Part shown: positions 14,474 through 21,793 of the stretch, piece by piece
How positions within the stretch are numbered: the first letter of the stretch is position 1
Layout: every line of letters starts with the position of its first letter
Source of the DNA: Elusimicrobia bacterium CG_4_9_14_3_um_filter_62_55
Lineage (GTDB): Bacteria > Elusimicrobiota > Elusimicrobia > UBA1565
Assembly (NCBI GenBank): GCA_002790095.1
Contig: PFUL01000025.1
Coordinates: 1-33,326 of the forward strand
DNA: 33,326 bases
Reading direction: 5' to 3'
Translations under genes and position numbers: made by a program
The notes under the pieces: generated by a model
What the model saw: only the letters and a program-made list of their open reading frames with translations
The model's database searches: none
What the model was told of the DNA's origin: nothing

Positions 14474-14755
14474 ACGGAAACGAACGGAACGTTTACGCGC
14501 TTCGGGCGCGTGGCTCGAAGAATTGCTTCGCAATTCTCCGAGCTCCAACGGAAACGGCTCGGCCCTCCCGGGCGAACGCGCCTCCAGCAACGGAAATTCG
14601 TGCAATTGAAAATCAACGGCGTTCGTTAAAGGAGCGTTCGCCCGGGAGGGCCATGCCGTTACAGGGCCGTTGCCTTTCGAGCTCGCGCGTTTTTTGCGAA
14701 GCAAAAAACCGCGAGCCACGCGCCCGAAGCGCGTAAACGATCCGTTTCCGTTTAT
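14471..14755. repeat. 285-bp imperfect palindrome between convergent genes
   Basis: The left arm begins TAAACGGAAACG and continues CGTTTACGCGCTTCGGGCGCG; the right end is its reverse complement, with a 4-base indel, for about 43 bp (14471-14517 against 14713-14755). Inside, each arm has its own mini-hairpin (GAATTGCTTCGCAATTC on the left, TTTTTTGCGAAGCAAAAAA on the right). A second matching block follows, GGCCCTCCCGGGCGAACG paired with CGTTCGCCCGGGAGGGCC. The element exactly spans the gap, taking the stop of the left gene and reaching one base into that of the right. Part of it recurs at 31720-31860. It could end transcription in both directions, but its size and recurrence point to a REP- or MITE-like element. 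Confidence 0.8.
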
Positions 14756-15585
14756 CAGGGCGCCGAAAAATACAGCGTGCGCGTCGCGGGATCGATGCGC
14801 AGGATGAGGGTGGGACCGTCCTTCACCTTGTATTTCTTCGCCTGTCCCGCGGAGAGTTCCGAGAACGGGACGATGAGCCGCTTCAGATCCGGCGAGCCGC
14901 TTCCCTGTTTGCGGTCGTAGGCGATCACGATGCCGAAGCGGTCGTTCACGATGCGGCCGTTGGGCTGTCGGTCGAGGTCGTTGGAGAAGTAGACTCGAAA
15001 CTCCCGGCCGCCGGCCTTCACCTGCGCCCCCTGGGCATAGGCCTTGTTGACGAGGTCCTGAATCTCGATGTCGTAGACGGAACCGGCGCGGTCGGCTTGA
15101 ATGCGGATGTGGTTGCAGATCTTGCAGAAGATATTCGTGATGCGGACGTCGGCGCGGTAGTTGAGCGCGCCGGTGCGCCAGCGGCCGTCCATGCTACGTT
15201 CCAAGCGCGAGAAGTTGGGAACGACCTCGCCCGGGGGGAGAACGCCGAGGTAGGATTCGCCGACGAGGTCGAAGGTGACGCTGACCTCAAAGGTCTTTCC
15301 GTCGTGCGTGAAGCGGTCCACGCCGGTCCAATGCTTGTTGAAGATCCCATCGAGCAGTACCGCCGAGCTTTCCCGGCTGAGGACTCGGACGACGGGTTCG
15401 CCCTCGACGAGCTCGCCGCCCGGCACCAAAGACCCGTCGTCGAGTTCCACGGGGCGGGGGGCTTCCACCGGGGGGACGGCGGCCGCAAACGGCGCTCGCG
15501 CGCCGGGGACGCCCGTGAAAACGCCCTGGGCGCCGGCCGGGGAGGCCGAGAGCAGAACCGAGAGAACGACGCGTCGGATCAACAC
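14755..15585 (-). CDS. exported protein of unknown function with CxxC
   Basis: A 276-residue protein with an N-terminal signal sequence (MLIRRVVLSVLLSASPAGAQ, likely cut after GAQ or AQG). The mature part is mostly beta-like, with a CKIC motif at about residue 155 that could bind metal or form a disulfide, and a C-terminal IDPATRTLYFSAP. I do not recognise a family. The start is GTG 15585; GATACT on the minus strand ends seven bases upstream. It converges on the lipoprotein gene across the large palindrome and diverges from the exported protein at 15739. Confidence 0.7.
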   Translation of the reverse strand: MLIRRVVLSVLLSASPAGAQGVFTGVPGARAPFAAAVPPVEAPRPVELDDGSLVPGGELVEGEPVVRVLSRESSAVLLDGIFNKHWTGVDRFTHDGKTFEVSVTFDLVGESYLGVLPPGEVVPNFSRLERSMDGRWRTGALNYRADVRITNIFCKICNHIRIQADRAGSVYDIEIQDLVNKAYAQGAQVKAGGREFRVYFSNDLDRQPNGRIVNDRFGIVIAYDRKQGSGSPDLKRLIVPFSELSAGQAKKYKVKDGPTLILRIDPATRTLYFSAP

Positions 15586-15603
15586 CGGACTCAGTATCGC
15601 CTG

Positions 15604-15660
15604 TAGGCCTATGAAATTAAAGGGTCCTTCCGGGTGGATTTAGAGACCCCGATAGGCCTA
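15604..15660. promoter_or_regulatory. two TAGGCCTA palindromes in a divergent spacer
   Basis: TAGGCCTA occurs at 15604-15611 and 15653-15660 between two divergent exported-protein genes. The same core recurs at 16935 and around 18026-18070 near other genes of this group. A shared regulator site is one reading; no regulator gene is nearby. Confidence 0.4.
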
Positions 15661-15738
15661 GATTGTTTCGGCGCCGGCCTTGCCGAAAGACGACCCGCCG
15701 TCTAAAATCTGTAACACCGAATAGGCAAAATTGATCTA

Positions 15739-16884
15739 GTGAAGCTTCTCTCTCTCCTTGCGTTCGCGCTGGCCCTCGGCCGCCCTCTCGCGGCGGAAAC
15801 CAGCGTGATTTCCGTCGAACCGGGCGATCCGGCCTATCAAAAGCAGGTCGAAGCCGCGCGGGAAATCCACGAGAAGAACTTCGGCAAGAAGAAGAAGCGG
15901 GGTTGGTTCGGCCGCGATAAGACGGAGGCCCCGGCCAAAAAACCGCCCGCCGGTCCCGGAGGGGGGGACATTCAGGTCGGAGTCGACGTCGACCCGGGTC
16001 CGGCGACGAGGCGCACCAAGTCGGGCAAGGTGCTGCGGGAAATGACGGGAAGCCGGGTGCCCGGAATCTTCCCCGTGTACGAAACCGCGAAGCGCTGGAT
16101 GCTGGTCGAGCGACTGCCGAAGGGTTCCACACGCAAACGCCTCGTCTCGAAAGGGACCCGGCTCTTGGTGATCGGCTCCGAGGGCATCGCCGAATTTTAC
16201 GCCCAGGCCTCGACGAGAACCTTCTTGGCCGATTGCGAGAACCTCAAAGCCAAGCCGATGCTCGCCTACTACCTTTCGGCGAAATCCGCGAAGGCCTTTC
16301 GGAAGGTGGGCAAGCCGGTGATCGCCATCAAGCTTCCGAAGGGACGCAAGGTCAACACGAGCCGCGCCACGTTTTCCAAACTCCCCAACGCCGTGGGGGA
16401 AAACGACTACAAGGAACTCGAAGCGACGATCCGCGAAGCCGTGATCGGCGACGTGAAGTCCGGCGCCTTCCAGACCGAACTCGACGATCCGGGGTTCCTG
16501 CGTTTTGAGAACAGCCCGGACCCGAAGGGCTTTCAAATGAAGATCGACTATGCCTCCGCGCTCGGCTTCCGAGGACTGAGCCGTCCCAAAATCGCCGTCG
16601 AAGGCGTGCAGATTTCGAAAGCCTACCGCCGATGCCTGCGGCTCTTCGATGAGACTCGTCCCGTCGGCGCCTGCGTCGAGATGCCGCACGAGTTGATGAG
16701 CGAAACCGGCGGTCTCGAGTTCGTCACCTACGACCCGACCGGCGGCGGAAGACCCTTTCTCCTGGCCTACACGAACGGGAAGCCGCTGTGGGGGCACGAA
16801 CGCTGGGGCTTTCAGCTCTCCACAAAAGGACCGACGCTGTTTCTCCAAGACGCGCTCGACACCCGATGTCGGGAAGCGTTTTAG
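15739..16884 (+). CDS. exported protein of unknown function
   Basis: A 381-residue protein with a signal peptide (MKLLSLLAFALALGRPLAAE, likely cut at LAA-E). A Lys-rich, low-complexity segment follows (FGKKKKRGWFGRDKTEAPAK), then a Gly/Pro linker and a globular domain of about 300 residues with several Cys (LADCENLK, YRRCLRLF, GACVEMP, DTRCREAF) that could form disulfides. No known family is evident. The start is GTG 15739; CAAAAT at 15726-15731 ends seven bases upstream and there is no Shine-Dalgarno. Together with the gene at 14755 it forms a divergent pair of exported proteins. Confidence 0.7.
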   Translation: MKLLSLLAFALALGRPLAAETSVISVEPGDPAYQKQVEAAREIHEKNFGKKKKRGWFGRDKTEAPAKKPPAGPGGGDIQVGVDVDPGPATRRTKSGKVLREMTGSRVPGIFPVYETAKRWMLVERLPKGSTRKRLVSKGTRLLVIGSEGIAEFYAQASTRTFLADCENLKAKPMLAYYLSAKSAKAFRKVGKPVIAIKLPKGRKVNTSRATFSKLPNAVGENDYKELEATIREAVIGDVKSGAFQTELDDPGFLRFENSPDPKGFQMKIDYASALGFRGLSRPKIAVEGVQISKAYRRCLRLFDETRPVGACVEMPHELMSETGGLEFVTYDPTGGGRPFLLAYTNGKPLWGHERWGFQLSTKGPTLFLQDALDTRCREAF

Positions 16885-16934
16885 TTCGTAAATTGTTGGT
16901 AAATAGGTCTTTAGGCCCTTCCAAGTATAGGACT

Positions 16935-16944
16935 ATAGGCCTAT
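16935..16944. promoter_or_regulatory. ATAGGCCTAT palindrome before the PilZ gene
   Basis: A perfect 10-bp palindrome lies 15 bp before the ATG of the PilZ gene, overlapping or touching where the promoter should be. It shares the AGGCCT core of the sites at 15604, 15653 and 18026. Confidence 0.4.
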
Positions 16945-16959
16945 GTTATCCACAGACTT

Positions 16960-17433
16960 ATGCCCACTGTCCACGAGTTCCGCCGCCATCCCCGCATTGA
17001 AAGCCGGCAACTGCCCCTTGGGATTTTCGAGGAGGGCCGCCGTCTCTCCGGCGTCGAGATCAACGATATCAGCCTCGGCGGAATGGGCGTTCTTTCCAGC
17101 GAGCGCCTGAGCGAAGGACAGGAAATCGATTTCAGCGTCGTCCTTCCCGGCGGCGAAATGAAGGGCCGCGGGGTCGTCCGCTGGGCTCAGCCCTTCGACC
17201 TCGGCTACCGCGGCGGGGTGGAATTCAAAAAGCTCGGGTTCTGGCAGCGGCGAAGACTCGGTTCCTTTGTCGGCGGAACCCTTGAATGGGGCCTGAAGAC
17301 CCGGGCGGCGCACTTTTTCGACTGGGCGTTGATCACGGGAACCGTCGCCGTGACGGGGCTGATCGTGTTGGATCGATTCGGAGTCTCGCTGCGGGATCTC
17401 TCCGACCTCGCGCGCTTCTTCGCCTGGCTTTGA
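16960..17433 (+). CDS. PilZ-domain protein with C-terminal membrane helix
   Basis: A 157-residue protein. The PilZ signature that binds cyclic di-GMP is present: RRHPR near residues 8-12 (the RxxxR element) and NDISLGGMG near 35-43 (the [D/N]xSxxG element), followed by RGVVRWAQPF and GVEFKKLGFWQRRRLGSFV typical of the barrel and final helix. The end contains one hydrophobic segment (WALITGTVAVTGLIVL), so the PilZ domain is probably tethered to the inner membrane. Neighbouring on the opposite strand is a second PilZ protein with the same layout, 10 bp away and convergent. Confidence 0.85.
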   Translation: MPTVHEFRRHPRIESRQLPLGIFEEGRRLSGVEINDISLGGMGVLSSERLSEGQEIDFSVVLPGGEMKGRGVVRWAQPFDLGYRGGVEFKKLGFWQRRRLGSFVGGTLEWGLKTRAAHFFDWALITGTVAVTGLIVLDRFGVSLRDLSDLARFFAWL

Positions 17434-17443
17434 AGCCGGGAAG

Positions 17444-17983
17444 CTAAACGCCCTGTTTGGCGAAGTAGGCCATGATCGCGGCGGCGGCGAGGTATGTCAG
17501 CCACGGCAGCGCGAACAGCGCCATTTCGGTGCGCATGGGATCGGCGGCGATCCAGTCGTGGGCGACGTAAATCCCCATCATCGTGGACGCGGCCTGAAGG
17601 GCCAAGGTCGCCCACTCCTCGACGCCCATGTGCTTGGGGTTTAGGAAGCGCTTCAGGCGGTTGCGGTCGTAGTAGCCGAGCCCCTCGAGTTCGAGACCGT
17701 AGGTGTTGGAGAAGCCGTAGGGGCGGGCCCACCGGACCCGCGCCGTTGCGCGCATCGTCCGTCCTTCCTCCACGGTCATCCTGAAGCCGAGGCGGTCTCC
17801 GACCTGGAATGCCTGCTGGGATTCGATCCCCAGCCCGACCGTGCTCATGTCCGTTAACCGTACGGCTTCTCCCGCGAGCCGGTTGCCTTGATCCAGCAGG
17901 TTCGCATCAAGTTCCTGAGGGTGTCTTTGGCAACGGCGCTTCTCAGAGAGAAGAGGGGAGTCGGGAGAAGCCGAAATCTGCAT
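17444..17983 (-). CDS. PilZ-domain protein with two C-terminal membrane helices
   Basis: A 179-residue protein. RRCQRH near residues 16-21 supplies RxxxR, and TDMSTVGLG near 44-52 the [D/N]xSxxG motif; RATARVRWARPYGFSNTYGL and YYDRNRLKRFL complete the PilZ fold. Two hydrophobic segments follow (TLALQAASTMMGIYVAHDW and MALFALPWLTYLAAAAIMAY). It is probably a cyclic di-GMP sensor fixed to the membrane. The start is ATG 17983, with TACCCT six bases upstream on the minus strand as a weak -10. No diguanylate cyclase or pilus gene is in the window. Confidence 0.85.
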   Translation of the reverse strand: MQISASPDSPLLSEKRRCQRHPQELDANLLDQGNRLAGEAVRLTDMSTVGLGIESQQAFQVGDRLGFRMTVEEGRTMRATARVRWARPYGFSNTYGLELEGLGYYDRNRLKRFLNPKHMGVEEWATLALQAASTMMGIYVAHDWIAADPMRTEMALFALPWLTYLAAAAIMAYFAKQGV

Positions 17984-18020
17984 ACGCTTAGGGTAGCCGC
18001 GAGCCCGTTTTTTTGGAGGA

Positions 18021-18073
18021 GCCGAAGGCCTAGGCCTTTCGGCGATTTGGGCCTATTTTATTTTAGGCCTTAA
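18021..18073. other. AGGCCT-rich hairpins between two minus-strand genes
   Basis: GCCGAAGGCC (18021-18030) pairs with GGCCTTTCGGC (18033-18043), one base bulged, around TA. GGCCTATTTTATTTTAGGCC (about 18051-18069) forms a second stem of GGCCT with AGGCC. Neither is followed by a T-run on the minus strand, so a normal terminator is not shown. Both are built from the AGGCCT unit seen at 15604, 15653 and 16935. Confidence 0.5.
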
Positions 18074-18076
18074 GTC

Positions 18077-18703
18077 CTAGTCCGGCCGACGGAGCCACGG
18101 AAGGGGATTGATGTTTTCCTCTTCCTTCGGCGTCGCGAGCGTGAGCGACTCGAGCATCCTCTCCTGAACCCGGTAGAAGCGGAAAAATTGATCCTTCGGC
18201 GCTTCGTAGCGAATCAGGTAAATCCCGGCGGGGTCGGGCACGAGAATCAACTCGGTGTAGAGCACCTTGACGACCTCCCCGAGCAGGAACTCCGGGGAAT
18301 AATCGAAGGTCGTAAAGCGCGCGACGCTCGCCGTTCTCGACGAGATCTCCATCTCGGTGAGCACATGGGAATCGGCGACGGTTCCCTGCTCGCGCATGTG
18401 CTGACGGTAATCGTTGATTTCCCGGTAGCCCTCCATGCTCGGCATCAAAAACAGAATCGACACCCACGCGCGGCCCTTGGGCTCGCTGAAGCGCACGCCG
18501 CCGTCGACGGATTGGGGGCCCTTCCAGTTGGACTTGATGTAAAACGAAAACTGCGGGTGGTCGAGGAACGGCTTGGACCAAGGCCGGTAGAGCAGGCGCA
18601 GCACCGGGGTCCGCTTGACGAAGCGGGGGGGATTCGCGCAACCGCCGCCGGCTGACGCCGCCGCGGAAAACGAAAGCGCTAAGAGAATCCGCTTTCCATT
18701 CAC
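18077..18703 (-). CDS. putative lipoprotein of unknown function
   Basis: A 208-residue protein with a signal sequence and a lipobox-like SAGGGC (Cys at about 22), so it is probably a lipoprotein. The mature part has PWSKPFLDHPQFSFYIKSNW and, at the C-terminus, RFYRVQERMLESLTLATPKE, the pattern of small exported PsbP/LpqN-like proteins (a strand, then a final helix ending in an SL-type turn). That likeness is weak. The start is GTG 18703; GATAAT on the minus strand (18710-18715) ends six bases upstream. It is divergent from nadE, and the two -10 regions are only about 35 bp apart. Confidence 0.75.
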   Translation of the reverse strand: MNGKRILLALSFSAAASAGGGCANPPRFVKRTPVLRLLYRPWSKPFLDHPQFSFYIKSNWKGPQSVDGGVRFSEPKGRAWVSILFLMPSMEGYREINDYRQHMREQGTVADSHVLTEMEISSRTASVARFTTFDYSPEFLLGEVVKVLYTELILVPDPAGIYLIRYEAPKDQFFRFYRVQERMLESLTLATPKEEENINPLPWLRRPD

Positions 18704-18727
18704 GGCGACATTATCCCATAAAAATTA

Positions 18728-18756
18728 TTGTGATTTCTCCTTAAAATTCCTTAAAT
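18728..18756 (+). promoter_or_regulatory. promoter of the nadE-mrp operon
   Basis: TTGTGA (18728-18733) and TTAAAT (18751-18756) are 17 bp apart. The -10 box ends eight bases before ATG 18765, implying a leaderless or nearly leaderless transcript for the whole operon. A GATAAT for the divergent lipoprotein gene lies at 18710-18715. Confidence 0.65.
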
Positions 18757-18764
18757 ACGCGGCA

Positions 18765-20411
18765 ATGAGGATCGCACTCGCCCAACTCAACTCCACCGTC
18801 GGCGATATCGCCGGGAATACCGCCAAGATCAAGGCCGCCTACGACCGCGCCGTCGAGATGAAGGTCGACCTGCTCGTCACGCCCGAGTTGTCGCTTTGCG
18901 GCTATCCTCCCCGCGACCTGCTCGAACAGCCGGACTTTATCGACGCGATGGAAGCCGCCATGGCGGACCTGGCCCAGTACACGGGCGCGGTGGGACTGCT
19001 CGTCGGCTGCGCCGAAAGGCGCAAGGCGAAATTCGGACGAAAACTGCACAACGCCGCCGTGCTGCTGGACAATAAGAAGGTCGTCGCGCGCCGCCGCAAA
19101 ACCTTGCTGCCGACCTACGATGTTTTCGACGAGGACCGATATTTCGAACCCGAGACGGAGAACAAGCCGGTTCGCTTTAAAGGGAAGCGGCTCGGAATCA
19201 CGATTTGCGAGGATGCCTGGAACGACGGGCATTTCTGGCCGGCGCCGCGCTACAATGTCGACCCGGTCCGCTCCTTGGTCCAGCAAGGCGCCGAAATCCT
19301 GATCAATATGTCCGCGTCCCCTTACGAAGCGGGGAAAATCGGGCTCCGACAGAAAATGCTCCAAGCGCACGCCCAGAAACTGAAGCGGCCCCTTCTGTAC
19401 TGCGCGGCCGTGGGGGGCAACGACGAACTGATCTTCGACGGCAACAGTTTCGCGATCGATGCGAAGGGAGGGCTCGTCCTGCGCGCGAAGGGCTTCGAGG
19501 AGGATTTCGTCGTCGTCGATCCCAACGCCGAAGTGCCCAGCGCGAAGTGGGAGGACCGGGACCCTTCGGAGGAACTCTATCACGCGCTCGTGCTCGGCAT
19601 TCGGGACTATGCCGGAAAGTGCGGCTTCAAGGACGCGTTGATCGGCCTTTCGGGCGGGATCGACTCGGCCGTGACCTGCGTGCTCGCCGCGGAGGCGCTC
19701 GGCGCCGAACATGTCACCGGAGTCGCGATGCCCTCCATGTATTCCTCCCCGGGCAGCGTCGCCGACGCGACCGCGCTGGCGGCGAATCTCGGCGTACGCC
19801 TGTATCAGATTTCGATCACCGGCGCCTACACGGCGCTGCTCCGCTCCCTCGACGAAGTCTTTCGCGACACCGAACCCGGCGTGGCCGAACAGAATCTGCA
19901 GGCCCGCATCCGGGGAACCCTGCTGATGGCGATCTCCAACAAAACGGGAGGGCTGCTGCTTTCCACCGGGAATAAAAGCGAAATGGCGGTCGGGTATTGT
20001 ACGCTCTACGGGGATATGAACGGCGGCCTCGCGGTCATCGGAGACGTGCTTAAAACGAAGGTGTACGAGCTCGCCCGCTGGATCAATCGAGAAACGGAAC
20101 GCATCCCCGCCGCCTCGATCACGAAAGCGCCTTCGGCCGAACTCCGTCCCGATCAAACCGACCAAGACGATTTGCCGTCCTACGAGCAACTCGACGCGAT
20201 CCTGCGCGCTTACGTCGAAGAGGGGCAGGACGCCGCCTCCATCGCGAAGAGCGTCAAGGACAAGGAGTGGGTGTTCGGGCTTTTGGACCGGGTCGACCGC
20301 AACGAATACAAGCGCCGGCAGGCGCCGCCGATTTTACGCGTCTCCCCGAAGGCGTTCGGGACCGGGCGCCGTATTCCGATGGCCCGAGGCTCGCACCGGA
20401 AATCCGCGTGA
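18765..20411 (+). CDS. nadE: glutamine-dependent NAD+ synthetase
   Basis: A 548-residue enzyme that amidates nicotinic acid adenine dinucleotide to NAD+ with glutamine and ATP. The N-terminal nitrilase-type glutaminase has its Glu in TPELSLCGYPP (about 41), Lys in RKTLLP (about 112) and Cys in ITICEDAW (about 148). The C-terminal synthetase has the pyrophosphatase loop LSGGIDSA (about 294-301), STGNKSEMAVGYCTLYGDMN and KAPSAELRPDQTDQDDLPSY. The length is normal. ATG 18765 begins the first strand (MRIALAQLNSTVGD) and follows the -10 box by eight bases. Its TGA overlaps the GTG start of mrpE, so NAD+ synthesis and the antiporter are co-transcribed. Confidence 0.96.
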   Translation: MRIALAQLNSTVGDIAGNTAKIKAAYDRAVEMKVDLLVTPELSLCGYPPRDLLEQPDFIDAMEAAMADLAQYTGAVGLLVGCAERRKAKFGRKLHNAAVLLDNKKVVARRRKTLLPTYDVFDEDRYFEPETENKPVRFKGKRLGITICEDAWNDGHFWPAPRYNVDPVRSLVQQGAEILINMSASPYEAGKIGLRQKMLQAHAQKLKRPLLYCAAVGGNDELIFDGNSFAIDAKGGLVLRAKGFEEDFVVVDPNAEVPSAKWEDRDPSEELYHALVLGIRDYAGKCGFKDALIGLSGGIDSAVTCVLAAEALGAEHVTGVAMPSMYSSPGSVADATALAANLGVRLYQISITGAYTALLRSLDEVFRDTEPGVAEQNLQARIRGTLLMAISNKTGGLLLSTGNKSEMAVGYCTLYGDMNGGLAVIGDVLKTKVYELARWINRETERIPAASITKAPSAELRPDQTDQDDLPSYEQLDAILRAYVEEGQDAASIAKSVKDKEWVFGLLDRVDRNEYKRRQAPPILRVSPKAFGTGRRIPMARGSHRKSA

Positions 20412-20911
20412 TCTTCCTCGCCTGTGTTCTCTTCGCGTTCTGGATCATGCTCTCCGGCAAGATCGACGCCTTCCATCTGACGCTCGGCGCGCTCAGCGCC
20501 GCGGCGGTCGCCTGCGCGGGACGCCGTCTGAGCGAACTCGAACCGTCGATCACGGGTCTGCACGCGCGCACCTGGCGCCGATGGCCCGGCTATCTGGTCT
20601 GGCTGATCAAGGAGATCGTCCTCTCCGCGTGGGACGTCGCGAAGATCGTGCTGACGCCGGGCCTGCCGATCTCGCCGCGCTTGGTGCGCTTTCGCTGCGG
20701 CCTCGACCACACCGTCGCCCATCTGACCTTGGCCAACTCGATCACGCTGACCCCCGGCACGGTCACCCTCGACTGCGACGCCGCCGGGGACTATGTGATC
20801 CACGCGATCTCGAAGGAAGCCGGCGACGCGCTGACTCCCGCGAAAGGGGAAGGCCAGATGCAGCGCCGCGTACGGGCGCTGTTCGATACCGGATCCGGGG
20901 GACCCTCGTGA
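20408..20911 (+). CDS. mrpE: Mrp/Mnh cation-proton antiporter subunit E
   Basis: A 167-residue MnhE-family membrane subunit. The N-terminus has two close hydrophobic segments (IFLACVLFAFWIML and FHLTLGALSAAAVACAG), and a third near YLVWLIKEIVLSAWDVAKIVL is the family hallmark. The cytoplasmic end carries NSITLTPGTVTLD and VIHAISKEA, also typical. It starts with GTG inside the nadE stop (GTGA) and ends with the same overlap into mrpF, so translation is probably coupled. It belongs to the hetero-oligomeric Na+/H+ antiporter. Confidence 0.9.
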   Translation: MIFLACVLFAFWIMLSGKIDAFHLTLGALSAAAVACAGRRLSELEPSITGLHARTWRRWPGYLVWLIKEIVLSAWDVAKIVLTPGLPISPRLVRFRCGLDHTVAHLTLANSITLTPGTVTLDCDAAGDYVIHAISKEAGDALTPAKGEGQMQRRVRALFDTGSGGPS

Positions 20912-21171
20912 GCGTCTTGATGCTCTTCGCGGTCGCGCTCGGCGCGGCGATGCTGTTTTCCATGTACCGCTTGATCGCGGGACCGACCCACTTCGACCGG
21001 CTCATCGGCCTCGGGCTGATCGGAACGAAGACCACCGTGCTGCTGGTGCTGATCGGGGCGATCAACTCAACCACGAGCCTCGCCGTCGATTTGGCGCTCA
21101 CCTACGCTTTGGTCAGCTTCATCGGCACGCTCGCGCTGGCGAAGTTCTTCGAGAAGGAGCGTCCCGCGTGA
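20908..21171 (+). CDS. mrpF: Mrp/Mnh antiporter subunit F
   Basis: An 87-residue MnhF-family subunit with three hydrophobic helices. The conserved YRLIAGPTHFDRLIGLGLIG loop follows the first helix and DLALTYALVSFIGTLALAKF forms the last. The start is GTG 20908, overlapping the mrpE stop by four bases; its own stop overlaps mrpG in the same way. Confidence 0.9.
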   Translation: MSVLMLFAVALGAAMLFSMYRLIAGPTHFDRLIGLGLIGTKTTVLLVLIGAINSTTSLAVDLALTYALVSFIGTLALAKFFEKERPA

Positions 21172-21542
21172 GCCTGCATCACCTGCTCGATGTTTTCGTC
21201 TGGCTGATGATGGCCGGAGGGTTCTTCTTCATCGTCGCCGGGATCGCCGGCGTGCTGCGTCTGCCCGACTTCTACACCCGCCTTCACGCGCAGGGCAAGT
21301 GCGACACCCTCGGCGTGTCCTTGATGCTCGGCGGCCTCGCGATCCGCGAAGTCGCCCACGGACTTGAGCACGGCCACGACATGCTCGGACCGGTGCTGAC
21401 CGCCTTGAAGATCCTCGGGATCCTGTTCTTCATTTTGCTGGCCAACCCCACCGCCACGCACGCGCTGGGCCGCGCGGCGCTCTACTCCGGACTCAAGCCC
21501 TGGACCGCCGAGGACGGCGCTGCGGAGGATTCCACGCCATGA
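21168..21542 (+). CDS. mrpG: Mrp/Mnh antiporter subunit G
   Basis: A 124-residue MnhG-family subunit. The family core is clear: FFFIVAGIAGVLRLPDFYTR, then LHAQGKCDTLGVSLMLGGLA, then ILFFILLANPTATHALGRAA. Three membrane helices are visible. A His-containing insert, REVAHGLEHGHDM, lies between helices 2 and 3. GTG start and stop both overlap neighbours. Confidence 0.92.
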   Translation: MSLHHLLDVFVWLMMAGGFFFIVAGIAGVLRLPDFYTRLHAQGKCDTLGVSLMLGGLAIREVAHGLEHGHDMLGPVLTALKILGILFFILLANPTATHALGRAALYSGLKPWTAEDGAAEDSTP

Positions 21543-21793
21543 TGCAGCCGCTCGATACGATGTTCTTAGCGCTGCTGATCGTCATCGCCGTCGCGGCGCT
21601 GGAGGCCGGCGATCTCCTGGCGGCGGTGATCTTGTTCGGCGCCTTCAGCTTTTTCTCCGCGACCTTTTACGCCTTGGTCGGGGCGCTCGACGTCGCCTTC
21701 ACGGAAGCCGCGCTCGGCGCGGTGATCGCGACGGTGTTCTTCGTGTCGGCGATCCGCCGTTCCTCGAAAGCGGCGCGCAAGAGGGCCCGGTGA
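21539..21793 (+). CDS. MbhD-like (DUF4040) antiporter subunit
   Basis: An 84-residue, three-helix protein matching the MbhD/DUF4040 piece that forms the middle of the C-terminal part of MrpA in standard antiporters: LIVIAVAALEAGDLLAAVIL, then FGAFSFFSATFYALVGALDV and AFTEAALGAVIATVFFVSAI with the conserved acidic residues. Here it is a separate gene, as in membrane-bound hydrogenase-type (Mbh) clusters. ATG 21539 overlaps the mrpG stop. Confidence 0.85.
   Translation: MMQPLDTMFLALLIVIAVAALEAGDLLAAVILFGAFSFFSATFYALVGALDVAFTEAALGAVIATVFFVSAIRRSSKAARKRAR

Noticed and set aside
14471-14755. Simple bidirectional terminator
   Set aside because: Far longer than any intrinsic terminator, no terminal T-runs, and related sequence occurs elsewhere.
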